From Clavelina lepadiformis (taxonomy: Eukaryota; Chordata; Ascidiacea; Aplousobranchia; Clavelinidae), in NCBI RefSeq assembly GCF_947623445.1, contig NC_135241.1, positions 808,501-872,500 of the forward strand: 64,000 nt of DNA. Reading direction: 5' to 3'. A program made the position numbers and the translations under genes. The notes below the pieces were generated by a model. The model was not told the DNA's origin. It worked only from the letters and a program-made list of their open reading frames with translations, and searched no databases. Below, one piece after another: positions 34,959 through 48,795 of this stretch (positions within the stretch are counted from its first letter, which is position 1; each line of letters begins with the position of its first letter).

Positions 34959-37320
34959 TTTAGCTTGTTACACTTACGACTTGGAGTTAAAAAGGTTGAT
35001 TTATAATATAATATTTATAATGGTTGATGATCTATTCTTCCATTGCGTTGGAATCATCAAAATAAACACGTTATCTGCCTTACAATAAACTACAGTCAAT
35101 ATCTCAAAACATTGCTTGAAACCTTTAAGGGTGACATCTATTATCGCCTTTTATTTAAACGAATTCGTGCTTCGTTAGATTTGAAGCTGAAAGCAGCTAA
35201 CTGATCACTTTTTGAAAACCAAATACCTGCGTCTAGAAAATCTAAAACGTTACTCTTACCCCAAGGTGACTTTATTGATGGTTGCACTTGAGACTTCACT
35301 AATCAATAATAACGAGTGTCTATTGGAAATCTGGTCGGGCCGCCGGCAAGTAGCTGTTGTAATCGCCGCACAATGAAACCGTCTTTTGTTACCAACTCTT
35401 AAAATACCGATTGCTTTGTTGCCCTGAAGTAAAACACTGACGATGTTTAGGGCGAAGTCTTTTGTAGTTTAATAGTTGAAGCGAAAAAGGTCCAAAACAA
35501 AGAACTGTACCGGCACTATTTATGGAAAGATATTGTTTAATCTGCACTCGGGCTATGACAACACAAACTTGGAGAAGGAAATAACACGGGACAGGAACGA
35601 TTTTTTACTCCCTCGCATGTGCAGTTCACGAGTCGACTTTGTCCTGTATAGAAGCCTTGCTCTTGCCTAAACTGCCAGATTATTATTTGATACCGCTCCG
35701 ATTTGTTTGTTCTAGGATGAGTTCCTTTGATTAATAGATCACGTGTTTTACAACAAGCGCGTATGACTCGATATTGTTTCTAAACCTGCGTCAATCAGCT
35801 AAAAGTATTTATTGTGAACAACTAGGGTTCAAGTATTATAACCATCCGACTACCCATTTTAAGGATTTAAAACCTAACACTCCACACCATTGCAAGATTA
35901 TCAAGACCCTACACATTTTATTCATTGTGAAATCTTTGTGTATACTGCCTGTCGTATATAAGATTATCCCGCGTAAGGATTCATAATAAGATGTTTGTAT
36001 AAGGTGTCAAGGCGGTTGTTAAATGTGACACGCTATTGAGCCAATAAAAACCAGAAAGGTTAATTGCGTCTAGAGCAAATACGTTTAGTGGACATGGTTA
36101 AAGACTACAACATTCTGTCCATTGCTTCTTGTTTATTAAGAAATGACGGCAATGAAAAGACATTGGCTTTCAAAAATATTCGAAAAGTCTGCAGACAAAA
36201 TACAAAACACTTTTTTGCATACAAGTAGGACACCGAAATACATTCCGCGTTGATTGAAGTTTGTTCCATGTCAGAGTATGACAATATATGGTGTTGCATG
36301 TGCTGCCTCGTCCACAAAATTAACTTTGTGGATTGCTAAAGTATACCGTCGCATTGTCCACAAATAACAAACTTCACGTTTAAGTTAGCTGAGTGGACAA
36401 TGAAATCAGCAAAAATTTTCCATCACAAGCAAATTGTTTTTTGTTGGCTACTGCACGCTCGTTGGTTGGAAACAGAGTTTTCGATCTCACATTGGATGAA
36501 ACTACACATACCGTGTCCATGCCACATAATATAAATGCAGCTGTAATATTAAGCCGAGCAGTTCAAGACACTACAATCAAGAAACACACTAAGAAATATT
36601 TTGAATATTCTAGACAGTGCGTCTCAACCCCTGGGTGGCGACCGAGAGTGCGATTAGGTCGGTCGCCGTTTGTAAGATTCGTAATTTCCGTTTCATGATC
36701 ATGAGGTAGAATTATATTAGGCGATTACTCCGTTGCTCAAAATACAACAAGCGCAAAGCAAAAACATACGGTAAGCCGATGGTGTCTGTGGTAATTTCTC
36801 TTGTTGTATACCGTAGTTGTTATGTCACGAGGAACGATTTTATACGTTTTATACAAACATTTCACGGAGTACAGAGAACGAAGTTTCACATTGTATAATA
36901 TGAAAGGCATCAAGCAGTTTTGTATTTTTATGCAATAAGAGATGATTGCAGTGGTAATGAATCATAACCATGCGCATAATTTCTTGTGTGGTAACTCTTT
37001 CAAACTGGTCTACTATACTTGCAAAGCTTATTATGACCATGTATGTAAATTTTACATGGGTGCGATGGGCCTATGGGAACCACAAATTTTAGAAACGTGA
37101 AACATAATCATTTTTACCAAGTGTTGTGGTAAGATGGGCCCGCAAAGTTCGTTCAGCTTAAAATTAAGGTTGCATATAGGGTTGAGGAGCGCTGCTAAAA
37201 TAACTGTGAAGAACTGAAATGCACAAGAACAAGTTACATGAAAACACACATAAGAGGCTTCTTCACACACACTTTGTCTCATACTGCTAAACAGCTCGCT
37301 ACGCGAATCGCTCACAAATG
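34959..37320. other. Intergenic, unknown gene to nicalin 3' end
   Basis: No exon is supported. A 101-codon plus-strand ORF (36393-36698) is not recognisable, and its end (near 36617) resembles one end of a hAT-type element with no matching second end nearby. The rest is AT-rich with nothing seen. Confidence 0.4.
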
Positions 37321-37326
37321 TTTATT
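37321..37326 (-). terminator. Poly(A) signal candidate for nicalin
   Basis: Minus-strand AATAAA starts 7 bases after the nicalin stop codon, implying a very short 3' UTR. Confidence 0.5.
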
Positions 37327-37333
37327 GCATCGT

Positions 37334-40300
37334 TTACTGGACCTTGACCTTTGGCAGAGAATTGAACTTTTTGGCAATTGAGAGAACTCCGTTGAATTTC
37401 TTGAAAGAAAAAGTTGAAAGAGTTTTTAATTACTTGTGAATCTTATCATAACAGGGATAGTTCTGTTTGAAATAGGACCACATATTACTTCATTAGACCC
37501 ATAAAAAAGAAAGATTGGTATCCAGGAAGTTATTTTAACAGTTGTTTTTCTAAAAAGGTGTCAGCCTGAACAATGACACATATTTCAAGATGGAATATGA
37601 GAAAGCTAACTTGCCACTCACCAACACAAGGAAATAGATGACAGCAAGGTAAGCGGCGACTGCTCCAGTCATATAAAGATCAAAGGCGGCAGACCGCACG
37701 ATAGATGCACTCATTTGCAGCACGAGGCCATCATAAAACATAAAGTCTGGGTCTCTGGAAGAAAATAGTCACGGCATCAACGACTGAAGCAATATGCTGA
37801 AGCTTACTGTCGTAGAATGGCAAAGTACTCAAAAGAAAAAGTCCTTGAACACAGTAAAAAGCATTTTTGTGTTTATTATGAAAAAGATTACCGCTTATCG
37901 GCCTTGAAAGCTTGTTTGTGGACTCCTTTAGTGTGTTTATTCAGCTCTGCTTCTAATGCAGTGACCACAGGATGGTCTTCGTGCAGTGCCTGGTGATGCA
38001 AACAAATTGTCACTTGCAGGTTACAATCACTTTCTATGCTTGTGCATGTTCTGAGCACAATACCACAATCACAACTACTTGCCCATCTTGCATTACCTGG
38101 GCAGGCCTTGGTGAGGTGACTAGAAAGTCCATCCATGTCTGCATCCTCTCCTTCTGAATGCCATAATCTCCACTGACAAAGTTCAGCATGTTGTCCTGCG
38201 AAAGCACACAATATGACTTGCTACAATCCATTGCATTACTCAACTTAATCTACTTACATCTGTCGTGTTGTATAGGTAGCTGACAAGCGACTCTGTGATA
38301 ATCGCTGTATTTTTCACCAGTGTTTCCATTGATATTTTGTCTTTCCTGTCCATAATGGAACGCCTGATGGGATGCTGCAACAGAGAAGAAAATGATGGTG
38401 ATGTAAGTAACATTTTCGAATGACGACAACTGCACTTATGATGCAAGAATCAAGAAATTCTGCTGCAAAATCTCCACACAAAATCACAAGTGAGAGGGAG
38501 CAAAATAAATTCTCACATCATGGTTCTCAAATGAAGAGAGAGTGACAGCTGGGAGACGACGGATTGAAAATCGCTCGTGTTCCCACGCAAGCGAATCTGA
38601 CGAGAGACGGATCTTCTTATGAACGAGGGACACATCAACGTCACCTCCTCCAAACTACATAATATACAGTCGACATATTTATAAATTAAATTCATAGAAA
38701 TGAGTGGCCAACAAAAACATGACACAGCCATTATAGGCATCGTATTTGTTACCAGTCTCTGAACAAAGAAATGACACCCATAGAAGTTGTCAGTAAATCA
38801 TAAACAGTTTTATACCTTTTCAATATTTTTATAAAGAGCGTCAGCAACAGTTCCTTTAGCTGGCGGTTTTGAGACGTGCATTCTAAGCGAGTTGGTCCCA
38901 TCCAGTGCAAGCCCTTCAAGGCACAACACGAGTGATGCGCTTGAAAGAAGTGCTGAGGAAGGATTGTCAATGGAGGAAGAAGCAGAGTTGTCCAGCGCTT
39001 CCTCGATCCAACGCCTTGTTCCTTGATAATTGAACTTCCCGCCTCCGGAGAGCAGAAAGAGGACATTGTGTCTGGAAAATATTCAGCTAATTTTACAAAT
39101 AATTTGAAGCAAGCAAAAAAGGCACAGGGCACTGGCTAAAAACTTTAGCTCTCTCGTCGTGATACAATAATGTCATGAACATGGTGTTTGCAAACTCACT
39201 TTGGGTGAGTTCTTGAGTTTCTGTAAAGTTTGCCAAGAACTCGTGCCAATTCCAGCAGAACAACAACCCCACTTGCATCAGAGTTTGCCCCGTATGACAG
39301 ATACTGCAAGGAGCAACATAAAGATTTGAACCCAGGCACAAAATCCAACACACATCTGCTTCAAATGTAAAATAAAGCAAGTGAGGAAACTTACAGGAGC
39401 GACGCCAAAGGAGTCTGAATGAGCAACAACCGCGACTGTTGGAAGTTGATCCTCAATTCCCAGGCCTGGAAGGAATCCCTTAATGAATCAATCAACTCAT
39501 GAGCAAGAGTAGCATTATAAGAGAAAAAAGCTATATTTCGGGAAAAAAACTTGGGCTACATTTAACGATATTTTTTATGTTATTGCCAGATGACCTCAGA
39601 CGACCTTGCCACCTTGGCAACCATTCTTAATTGCTTTCATCCAAAAGATACAAATATGGCAGACCAAAATCACCCACAGACAAGCTGGGCAACTGGGGCT
39701 TGAGTAGGAGAAATCAAGGCCAAGTTAAAATTGTGCAATTACGAAAATAAGCATCATCTGATACAAAAACAGTAGAAACTACCAAATATACTTTGGTAGT
39801 TTCTGGTTTGCACAATCAAAGCATGATTACGATTATTTTCCCATTTACACAGCACAGGGCAAATTTAGTTTAGGAATGAATCAAGCAAACAGATTGTAAC
39901 TGCCGGTGGAATAAAAATAAAATCGAACCTCAATATTGACGATGGAATGATCAGGCATTGACTTGCTGGCTGCACCAACCGTGACAAGTTGATATCCCAC
40001 CGAGGTAGCGGCATCCACCATTGCTTGAAGCGCTGAACTCGATTCAACTTTGGTGGAATGGGTAACCTGGGAAAAGTTTGTTTACAAGGCTGCGCATGAC
40101 ATGACAAGATATCAAAATAAACAACACATCTCCTACACGGATGAAGTGCTCACCCTATCGTAAACATTGTTCAGTTCTTGATCCTCATTTGCAAAATACA
40201 CAGGAATGCTGGAATCAGTGCTCAGTAATTCATTCTCCATCTCAATGAAATTCTAAAGTCGAATAGAGATCAAGTTATAAAAAGCTTCTTGAAACATTTA

Positions 40301-41001
40301 ACATGACGGTAGCCGACAGTGTTCACCTGTATCTGCCCATTGGACATATTTCCACAAAGTAAGACGACGATTGCACTCGGGCCGCCGTCGACCACTTCTA
40401 GGTATTTAGTGTGAGTGAGTTCGCTGGATCGAATCAAGACACATTTCCGTGCGTACGATGAAGAGTGGATCGTGCGTGCTTCGGCATTAACCAACGAACT
40501 ACGACAACCTGAATTGAAAATGATTTGATTTAATAACATTACTTCCATATACTGCATATGTATAACAAATTCTGACAGGGAGTTGAATGTACTATGTAGG
40601 CGATATGACTAATTATATTAATTAGTGGTATAATATTTATGTTTCCTTTTTCTGAATGCAAAGTTGGTATGTAAGTGAAAGAAGTAAATTAGTATATACT
40701 TGGTGACTTGTAATTAGATAGAATGCTTGGCTATACAAAAGTATACAACCTCCAAATCGATCTGCATTTAAATTGGAAACAGTACAAAATTTGAAACTTG
40801 TACAGAAACTTTTTAAAGGAACTCACCATAAGAGTTTCCTTGTAAGTCGTATTGCTGCATTCTGTACACAGTAAATTCATGAGCGGCATCTACAACTGCA
40901 ATGGGTGACATGACCATAAAGATAACGGGAACCACAGCCAAGAATGCCATTGGAAATCCGGCACGAAATGCTTCAATTGCCTGCGACGCTTCTTCCAACA
41001 T
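37334..41001 (-). CDS. NCLN: Nicalin (BOS complex subunit NCLN), complete
   Basis: Thirteen minus-strand exons join in phase: 40827-41001, 40327-40508, 40154-40252, 39929-40066, 39395-39478, 39200-39303, 38816-39071, 38517-38654, 38258-38374, 38097-38195, 37892-37989, 37622-37754 and 37334-37399. They give 562 residues against 563 in human nicalin. The N-terminus has a signal-anchor-like hydrophobic stretch, then [18 protein letters not shown], which is nearly invariant in nicalin. Further matches are [54 protein letters not shown] and a C-terminal membrane segment in exon 12 ([12 protein letters not shown]). Nicalin is an M28-like, catalytically inactive ER membrane protein. It works with NOMO and TMEM147 at the translocon in multipass membrane-protein biogenesis. 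The last exon ([12 protein letters not shown]...) is only 21 codons. Confidence 0.96.
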
Positions 41002-44000
41002 TTTGAAACAGATCTACTTTTTTGAAACTGCAGGACTCACTGATAAGAAAAAAGAAGAAAATGGAAAGCTCTGATCTGTTTCAGAGGAAAAAATGATAAA
41101 ACACAATGTCAACAAACACCACATAATGGTAAATGCACTGCATATACTGATGGTGAAAATGAACAATTTGTCACCTATTGTCCCGCATGCAAAATTGGCA
41201 CAAGCATGCCCAAGACTCAGTAACGTGCACATTGATTTATAATAAATAAACCAGGTAAAGCTGGTCACTTGAATGTTAATTTATAATAAATACACAAAGA
41301 ATGAAGGTATAGCCTAAGTGCTCTCCGAAATTATGACTTTTTCCTGCATGATTTCTTGTTGAAAACTGTCATACTTTCTTTTCGAGCCTCATGTTGAACG
41401 CTTTGTCAAACTAAATTTATCGTCGGTCAGTACACATAAAAGAATAAACAGCACATGAGGAGAATATGACTGGAAGAGAAGAAACTCCGTATCGAAACCA
41501 CTTTTGAAACTGTGCAACAATATCATCCTGTACAAGTAACCCATTGCATGCACAATTTCATGTCGAAAACCGCTGTATGTTTCAGTTGGGGTCAGGGACC
41601 TTGTCTTTAAATTTGGAAATGTTTACCAGAAGCAATACACAGGAGCAAGCATTGTTAACGGATGCCAGTTAGGTCGTACACCTGCATGGTTGCATGTTGG
41701 AGGCCCTACTAGAAGGTTTGCTTTCATTGTGCCAAGAAATATAATAGACTACCCAAAATTTTCATCACACCAATGTAATACTTTTAATGTAGAACAGCGT
41801 GGTCCAACTGCAGGCCCGCGGGCCAAACTTGGCCCGCGAGCACTGATTTTTTGGCCCGCCAACTGATAGTCAGCTTTGATAGTCGCTATTGTCGAGGAAG
41901 AACCTCAACCGCAGATGTCACATTGATCAGCATTTAATAGCTAAATTTTGAACTATTCTAATTTCAGTTCTAATATCAATGTCACATTGTTTTTCAGTTC
42001 TAATTTCACATTTCTTCAGTTCTAATTTAAAAACATTGGCCCGCAAGATAAAAAAATTTTCTGATTTTGGCCCGCGATGAAAAGAAGTTGGACCACGCTG
42101 ATGTAGAACATTGGACAAAAAAGCAATTCTGCGCCTGAAAATTGGCGCAAAAGATAACTCTACTTTTTTCATACAAACTTTTCAGCAGGGGTCAGACAGA
42201 GAAAAAGTGTGCCATGGTTTATGGATCAGATGCACTGGATTGGAAAGTTTGCTGCTTTCAGGTGAGAAATCTGGCAAGTACCCACATTTGTTAAGACGGT
42301 CAAATCTTATGAATAGTTAGATGTTACGTATGTTCTGAAATGGGGTATGGGCTACACCCCGGTCTGAATTTCGTGGCAGCTGCACATCCGAGCTAAATTT
42401 TAAGTCAACTTTCTGCACAATTGACTTTGTATAAGCTATAAATTCGAAAACAAGTAATTAGCTACATATTAGTCCAAACCTACCATCACAAAAAGATTTG
42501 TTTGAATGGTATATAGACCTAATCCTACGCTGCAACAACTTTACATTTATGCATGGTTCCTATCAACATGAGACGATACCTACAACGCTGGCCGCTACCA
42601 CTTTAAGAAGGGACCACGAACACAAAGTCTACGAAGCTCATTAGTATACATATTTCATCAGCACTAGGCCCTAGTTTCTTACGAACTAAGTCGGTTGCAA
42701 CTCTTTCGATATTTAGGCCAAGAAGCAAGCGAGTCCAATCGCTAAAATGCTTTGCACTAAACACGAAGGAAGGACATAATCATAGTATCGAAAAGGTCAC
42801 AAGTAATCGCTGTGAAAATGTTTATAGTTTTTTAAAAAGAACATTATGATAAGATACTATTACTATACCACGTTATTTACATCGTTCTGCAATTAAATAT
42901 TTAAAAAATATGCTAATAACATTTTAATTTTTATACTGCGTTTCTTCAAAGCAAAACTTAAACTGGATGAAGTAAGTTAGCAATTTTTGACTTTGAATAC
43001 TTTCAAATCAAAAAATTCGAAAATTTGTTATTATGTATCTATGAGTAAACGACCCCAAAAAAGAAAATTATTATGAAAGGTCATAAAAATCAAAAGTTGG
43101 AGGCCTGGTCGGCTTGACGTATGAGCGGTTGGAGCGACCAACACTGATGCAGCAAATTTCATTCATCTACGAAAATGCGGAAGTGGTGAAGTAAGTAGCA
43201 AAAACACCTGGCTTCCTGTATATAGCATAATTGTAAAACTAAAGAAAGTGCATTTAGTGTATATTAAGCATTTCTACATGTGATACATTTCTAGAAGTTG
43301 TTCTTTGTTACGCCGCGCTCCCGCTATGCTTATTGCCTGGAAAACCAGCTGTCCGCGAGAAGAGAACACAAGAGAATAGTTAATCAAGTTAGTTGTGCGT
43401 GAACGTGTAAACGAAAACGATACGCTTCAATGCGCTCACGATGGCAGCAGAGAGCAAAATTATGAAAATATGACAATATCTCTAAAGTTACAAAATTAAA
43501 GTTTGTAAAACAAACATGGACAGATAGCTGGGCATTTTTTAGAAAAATTCACCAAGTTTCAAGTTTCTACAGCAAACATTGCAACTGTTCGCCATGTTTT
43601 TCCGTGACTGTGTGCAGGATCGGCCGCACATAGCGTAGATAGGGTTAACTGATTGAAATTAAGGAAATAATTTTTTGTGGGTAATTTAATGATGAAAGCT
43701 GAGAGTTTAGGTCCAAGGATAGCCCATTGGTGCTAGATTAATTTATTAGAGTTTGGAAAAAAAATGTTATAACAATTCAAAGTGAGAGTTGCGTATGGTT
43801 CATTTTAAATTCGCAGACTACCGTACTCTTATTACTGTTTAGTTTAGTATTCTAACTATCGCTCTTCCATAGTGTAGTTTAGTGTTGTTGTAGGCCTACT
43901 CCTGTAGGCTACTTCTGTTACATATTCCTAGGCCTGGTGTTGACCAATGATCATTAGGCTTACAGCGGCACAGCTGGTAATCAACAAATAGCAATGGAAT

Positions 44001-44643
44001 GCTAGGCCTACCACTCTACTAGCCAGCTGTAAAATTTTAAAATTAACCAACCAAATTTACCGGAAAAAAAGAATTAATTTTGCTTTATATTTTGGCCGGA
44101 CTACAGGCAGGCAGACTATGGCCGTTTTCAGCAAGATCTTGTTTGCGCCAAACAACCAAAAATGACAAGTCTGCTGGGCAAAAATGCTCAGACGAAATGG
44201 AAGAGTGCACTTATGTGCGCATTTACACAGTAAAGTACCGGTACATAGTTTGACTTATTAAAAATTTTAATCAATTGAACATTGAGTGCACGGAAGTAAT
44301 ATCCAAGTTTACTAGGCTACCTCTTGTGTCCACCAATATTCGATTTCCAGAAATTAGAGCTGGAGATACATCCTAGGTCTCTTGATTTCCTACTTTTACT
44401 GTCAATTTTCTACATTTCCTCGGTTCCCTATTTCCTGAAATTAGTGTTACCCAAAATAACGCACTTTAAGTGCAGCACTGAAGCTCATCATAAGTAAGTA
44501 TTGGTGCGCCTTTGCCAAACTCAGCAGTCTGGCATTTCGGCTACCGCTATTTGCAGAAATTAAACAAATGAATATCAAAACCGTTTTCACTCTTTGTTAT
44601 TGTTGCAGACTTTCAAAGTTCATGTGTTTTTGTGTGTTGTTAA
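41002..44643. other. Divergent intergenic region between nicalin and NIPSNAP
   Basis: The two genes are transcribed away from each other, so both promoters should lie here. Only the MITE at 41795-42100 is identifiable. An ORF of 84 codons at 41014-41268 lies next to the nicalin start on the same strand and is hydrophobic, but it lacks homology and is separated from nicalin by stops. A possible noncoding exon of NIPSNAP ends at the donor GTAAGTAGC near 43190. Confidence 0.4.
41795..42100. mobile_element. hAT-type MITE, 306 bp
   Basis: Perfect 15-bp terminal inverted repeats CAGCGTGGTCCAACT and AGTTGGACCACGCTG, flanked by an 8-bp target duplication ATGTAGAA (41787-41794 and 42101-42108). The interior carries repeated GGCCCGC blocks. 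There is no transposase ORF. Confidence 0.93.
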
Positions 44644-47600
44644 ATGATGTTTAAGTCAAAGCATTTATCTGTAGTTTTCAGTGCCTGTTACAAGAAGAGT
44701 GTATTTCGGATCACGACAAACAGGTATATATTAGCGTCACTAAACGTAATTTTTCTAACAAGAAATTATAATGTTTATTTTTGGCCGTTCGCTGGCGCAT
44801 TGCACTTTTTGCCATGGCAGGTTAGCATAGCTCCCAAGCCCATAGTGGAAATGTGGCACATTCATACACGGGACTCATTCACGTGAATGCCAAACATTCA
44901 CACCGATTTATTACTAACATCTGCAAACATTCAATGAAGAAAGAAAAAGCTTTGTTTGTATGCTACTGCTTGCCCTGTCAACTTCATGTGAAGTGGCAGA
45001 GGCCGATGGACTGTGTTGGGTTGAATTGTTATTGCCTTAAAGTTGACGGCAATGTCGTCGTTGTTGTTGAGAAAGTCTGGCACTTTCTTGCACGTATACA
45101 ATTACTCATGCAACGACATGTTTATTGGCGGATTTACTGACTAAGTTGCAAAGTAAAGAGCAGTTCTGTCTCTAGCACGCCGAGCACTGGAGCCTGGGCA
45201 TCTTCTGCATAACCGGCTCCTGTCTCCTCTACTTAGAGGACACCGGCAGCTTAAGTCGAGGCACCCATTTGTCCCTGCTGCATTGGATTTACTGGATGAC
45301 TTTAATCTGTCAAGCACCAATGTGGCAAGCTGGGCGGATTACAAATGGAGCATGGAGTGGCAAGAAAATTCTTCCAGACTTCATGGCTACATTTTGAAGG
45401 CCAGCACATCACCACCGGGAATGCATTTTCCCAGGGGTGCTTGGACCAAGCTCAATCGCCTTAAAACTGGCGTTGGCCTCTTCCGCTCAACAATGCACAA
45501 ATGGGGTATGGCTCCATCTGCGGCCTGTGAGTGTGGTGCAGAAGAGCAGACTGCAGACCACGTCATAACATCTTGTCCCACATACCGCCATCCTTGTGGA
45601 AACCGTGGTCTGACAACAATGGATGAAAACCTGGTCAGCTGGCTAACAAACACCTGCCCTACAATATGAAGTTTTTGTTCCCTCTCTGAAATTAAAGAAC
45701 CATCTACTCCACACGAAGAAGAAGAAGCAGTAGACCTACAGATAAAATGAGGCTCTGTCGGTCTTTCTTACCATGATACCAACCTACAAACTTGCAATGG
45801 TAGTTTTGACATATTAAACTGGAAAATAGGTGTCAGAAAATTTATTGAAGCTTGACATTTCTCAAAACTAGAATGTGAATTGGTAAACTTTATTTCTAGT
45901 AAATGAATGGACATGTAATATTTTAAGAGCAATATGTTTATGCTGACACACCACAATTTTAGTCTCAGCATTTAAATTTTTCACTATTTTGTTTGCAGAT
46001 GCGTCAGTTCGTCAGATTTTAAGAACTTTTTCATGCCCAAAGTTGCACCAAGGACAGATTCCCAGTCATCATTGCTTACGAAGAAAGATGTGAATCATTT
46101 GTATAAACTCCAGTGTAAGTTTTTCTTTCAAACATATATGCTGCTACGCTGTGCTACTAAAGTGAAATGAAGAACTTAAATGTTGAACTCATTGATAACG
46201 ATATGGACGTTAAAAATTGTTAATGTGAAGCCAAAGGGACCCATTGAACTACGTTGAGTATCTGAAGTTTGGATTGTTCATTTGTGCTTAAATTAATAGA
46301 AATTACCAATGAAATAAGTCTGGGTGCTACACTGAGTTAATGTTGACACCGTGGCACAAATAAGACTTCAAAACTTATTGACAGTTAAACTTAAACTTAT
46401 GACATTATAACAAGGGATTTTGTTAAACTACTTTCAAGATAACGATTGCTGCCTATGACTTGGTGCTGATAAAAACACTTCTGATAAATACTAAAATAAA
46501 TTTTCTTATTAGACTTTTAAAAAAATATAAAGCAGAGTTTTCATTTAAAAAACAAAGTACTTTTAACGTGAGATGCTAAAGCAATGCCCTAAGCAATTGA
46601 CAACAGAAATACAGCAATAGAAATATAAGATGTTGAAAGGAAGAAAATGTGGAGGTTATATTTGTAATTTTGAAAATGATTAGCGTTGTAAAACTTTTGT
46701 CACTGATTACCTGTTTGAGTTCTATGGAATGATTTAGATTGGCCTAAGTTTAAAACCTTTCAAGTTATGAGGGACCACTGTATATATTATATAAAAAATA
46801 TGCACTTCATTGCCAACGTCATTGGCAGACATTTTTCCTTTATTTCGGATGACTCGGCCACCAAATGTTGTTTGTTTCCGCAGTTCATCATGTGAAGCCT
46901 GAAGCTACCATGGCATATAAAAAGTTGTGGTAAGTTCGTTGCCTGTTGTGTAATTATTGTGCATTCCCCTTTCTTGATAATCATCAAAGTGTAAACCTGG
47001 CAGAATATTTTTCCGCTAGGGATAGCTTTCAGTTTCATTTAAGTTGGATTGATTTCGATTTCTGGGCATATTTGCTTGGAATCCCCTTCTGACTCGTAAT
47101 GCACTGCCAACTTAAATTTGATTTCATGTAGCGCTGAGTTTCTTCCATTGGTCAGCGAAAATTCTGACTTGCCAATAGAACTGGTTGGAAGTTGGTCGTG
47201 CTGGTATGGAGACCAAGACCAGATTGGTATGAAATTTAACTTTTATGCGTTAGATGACAGCATTAGTCATTTTAAACATTATATTGTACAAATGCCGAAT
47301 TAAGTGATTCAATGAATGCTTTATGTGTTTATTTTTGTCTGCTCTACAAACTGGTTTGATCCAGTATCACCTACCGTATAATTGCAGTAATGAAAAGTTT
47401 ACATCCACATTCTCGCAGTGCACCTCTGGAGGTACACGGATGGCTTTCCCGCGATCCGCAAAACGAACCTGATGTTGGGAGAGGAGGCGTGGTACCAGAA
47501 CATGAGAGTCGAGAGAAGTAAGATGCTCCATTCGAGGAGCAACCAACTTCTTTATGAGTTCTCCTTTTGGAATGAGGTTTTGCCAAGGGAAGGACCCAAC

Positions 47601-48795
47601 ATTTATGAATTGAGATCTTACCATTTAAAGGTATTTAAAACTTTGCGGTTTTTATTTGGAATGCGGCCTATTTCAGTTTGTTTAAAAAGATAGTTATTAA
47701 TAATATTAAGTAATGTATGTGACAGAAAGTTCCTAAACGTGAAAGCCCATTAAACCAATCATTTTTGCAACTCCACTTCAAAGGCAAAGCACTGCTGGTG
47801 TTTGAACTTTAAAACTATTCTCGAACAGGAATTGAAATTCTTCATTCGGCATAAACTATTCTTTATTGTATGCTATGCCCTATGTTGGAAATAAACTCAG
47901 CAAAATGCAGACGTTTTCTGCTTTATTTATTGTTTTAGTGGTTGTGCTTTTATAGTGTAGTAGATTGTATTCCTGTATCAGTCAGTTGTAAATGTCTTAC
48001 AAGTTGTCATATATTTTTAGCCGGGAACAATGATAGAATGGGCAAATAACTGGTAAGTTCAAATTATTTTCAAAATCATTTTAATTATTCGACAAAAACT
48101 ATTATGATTTCTATTTCAGGGCTCGCGGTATCAGAGCGAGACAGGAAAGCAGCGAAGCGGTCGGTGGATTTTTCTCTGAAATTGGCGACCTCAATGTTGT
48201 CCATCATCTTTGGGGTGAATGATTTTAAAGGTTTTGTCAATTTTATTTTGCGGCTCTTTAACTGAATGAGATTTTTGAAAAGAAATTATTTACTATCAAT
48301 GATGGAGATGAGCATGTAATAACAGCAGAACTAGTTTACTCGTCTGCCAACTACTGCTGATGTTATGGTGGCTAATATCTGATCGTCAGCAAAACGAGAA
48401 CCCCTGGCTTAGTGACAAGAATTTGTGTGCAAGATAAAATCTAACGTTTAAGTTAATGCATTTTGTTCCAGCTTATGAGGATCTGGACCACAGAAAGACG
48501 ACCAGACAATCAGCGTGGAGCAAATCAGGATGGGACAACACTGTGTATTATACGGGTCAGTTTCATGCATCATGTTCTGGCATTTTCTCATTTTAAGTTC
48601 TATTCTAAAGTTCTGTGTTTGGTAAACTTTACAGTTGCTAAGCTGATTTTTATGGTAAAACTTTTTCAACAACTTTCTGAAAGTTCAATAAGCTTCAACT
48701 TTCCACTGAAATTGAATCTATCTCTTGCAGTTCCATTAATTCGTCATATGAGTTCAATGATTCTAATTCCGCTTTCATATTCACCGCTCAAGTGA
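44644..48795 (+). CDS. NIPSNAP: NIPSNAP (NIPSNAP1/2-type) mitochondrial protein, complete
   Basis: Nine exons join in phase: 44644-44723, 45999-46114, 46884-46929, 47132-47226, 47419-47630, 48021-48052, 48120-48214, 48472-48555 and 48731-48795. They give 274 residues (human NIPSNAP1 is 284). Exon 1 encodes a basic, hydroxylated leader with Lys, Arg, Ser and no acids, as expected of a mitochondrial targeting peptide. Later exons match NIPSNAP closely: [109 protein letters not shown] and a C-terminal SPLK stop. These are ferredoxin-like fold domains. Vertebrate NIPSNAP1/2 sit in mitochondria and act as damage tags recruiting autophagy receptors. Intron 1 contains a LINE fragment. Confidence 0.96.
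45150..45735 (+). mobile_element. 5'-truncated non-LTR retrotransposon (LINE) 3' end
   Basis: An open frame from about 45150 to 45669 encodes the typical post-RT end of an animal LINE. It has a TG-type [14 protein letters not shown] stretch, then [15 protein letters not shown] and [15 protein letters not shown] (a CCHC-like C-x-C...H...C pattern). A short 3' UTR ends in a GAAGAAGAAG tail at about 45715-45727. There is no reverse transcriptase, so the copy is 5'-truncated. It sits in NIPSNAP intron 1 in the sense orientation and is not spliced into the gene model. Confidence 0.8.

Noticed and set aside
36393..36698. 101-codon plus-strand ORF and a hAT-like end near 36617
   Set aside because: No recognisable family. 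The CAGTGCGTCTCAACCCC-like end has no inverted partner or target duplication nearby, so an element cannot be delimited.
45283..45669. LINE ORF as an exon of NIPSNAP
   Set aside because: Exons 44644-44723 and 45999-46114 join in phase without it. It has its own stop and 3' tail and matches the end of non-LTR retrotransposons.
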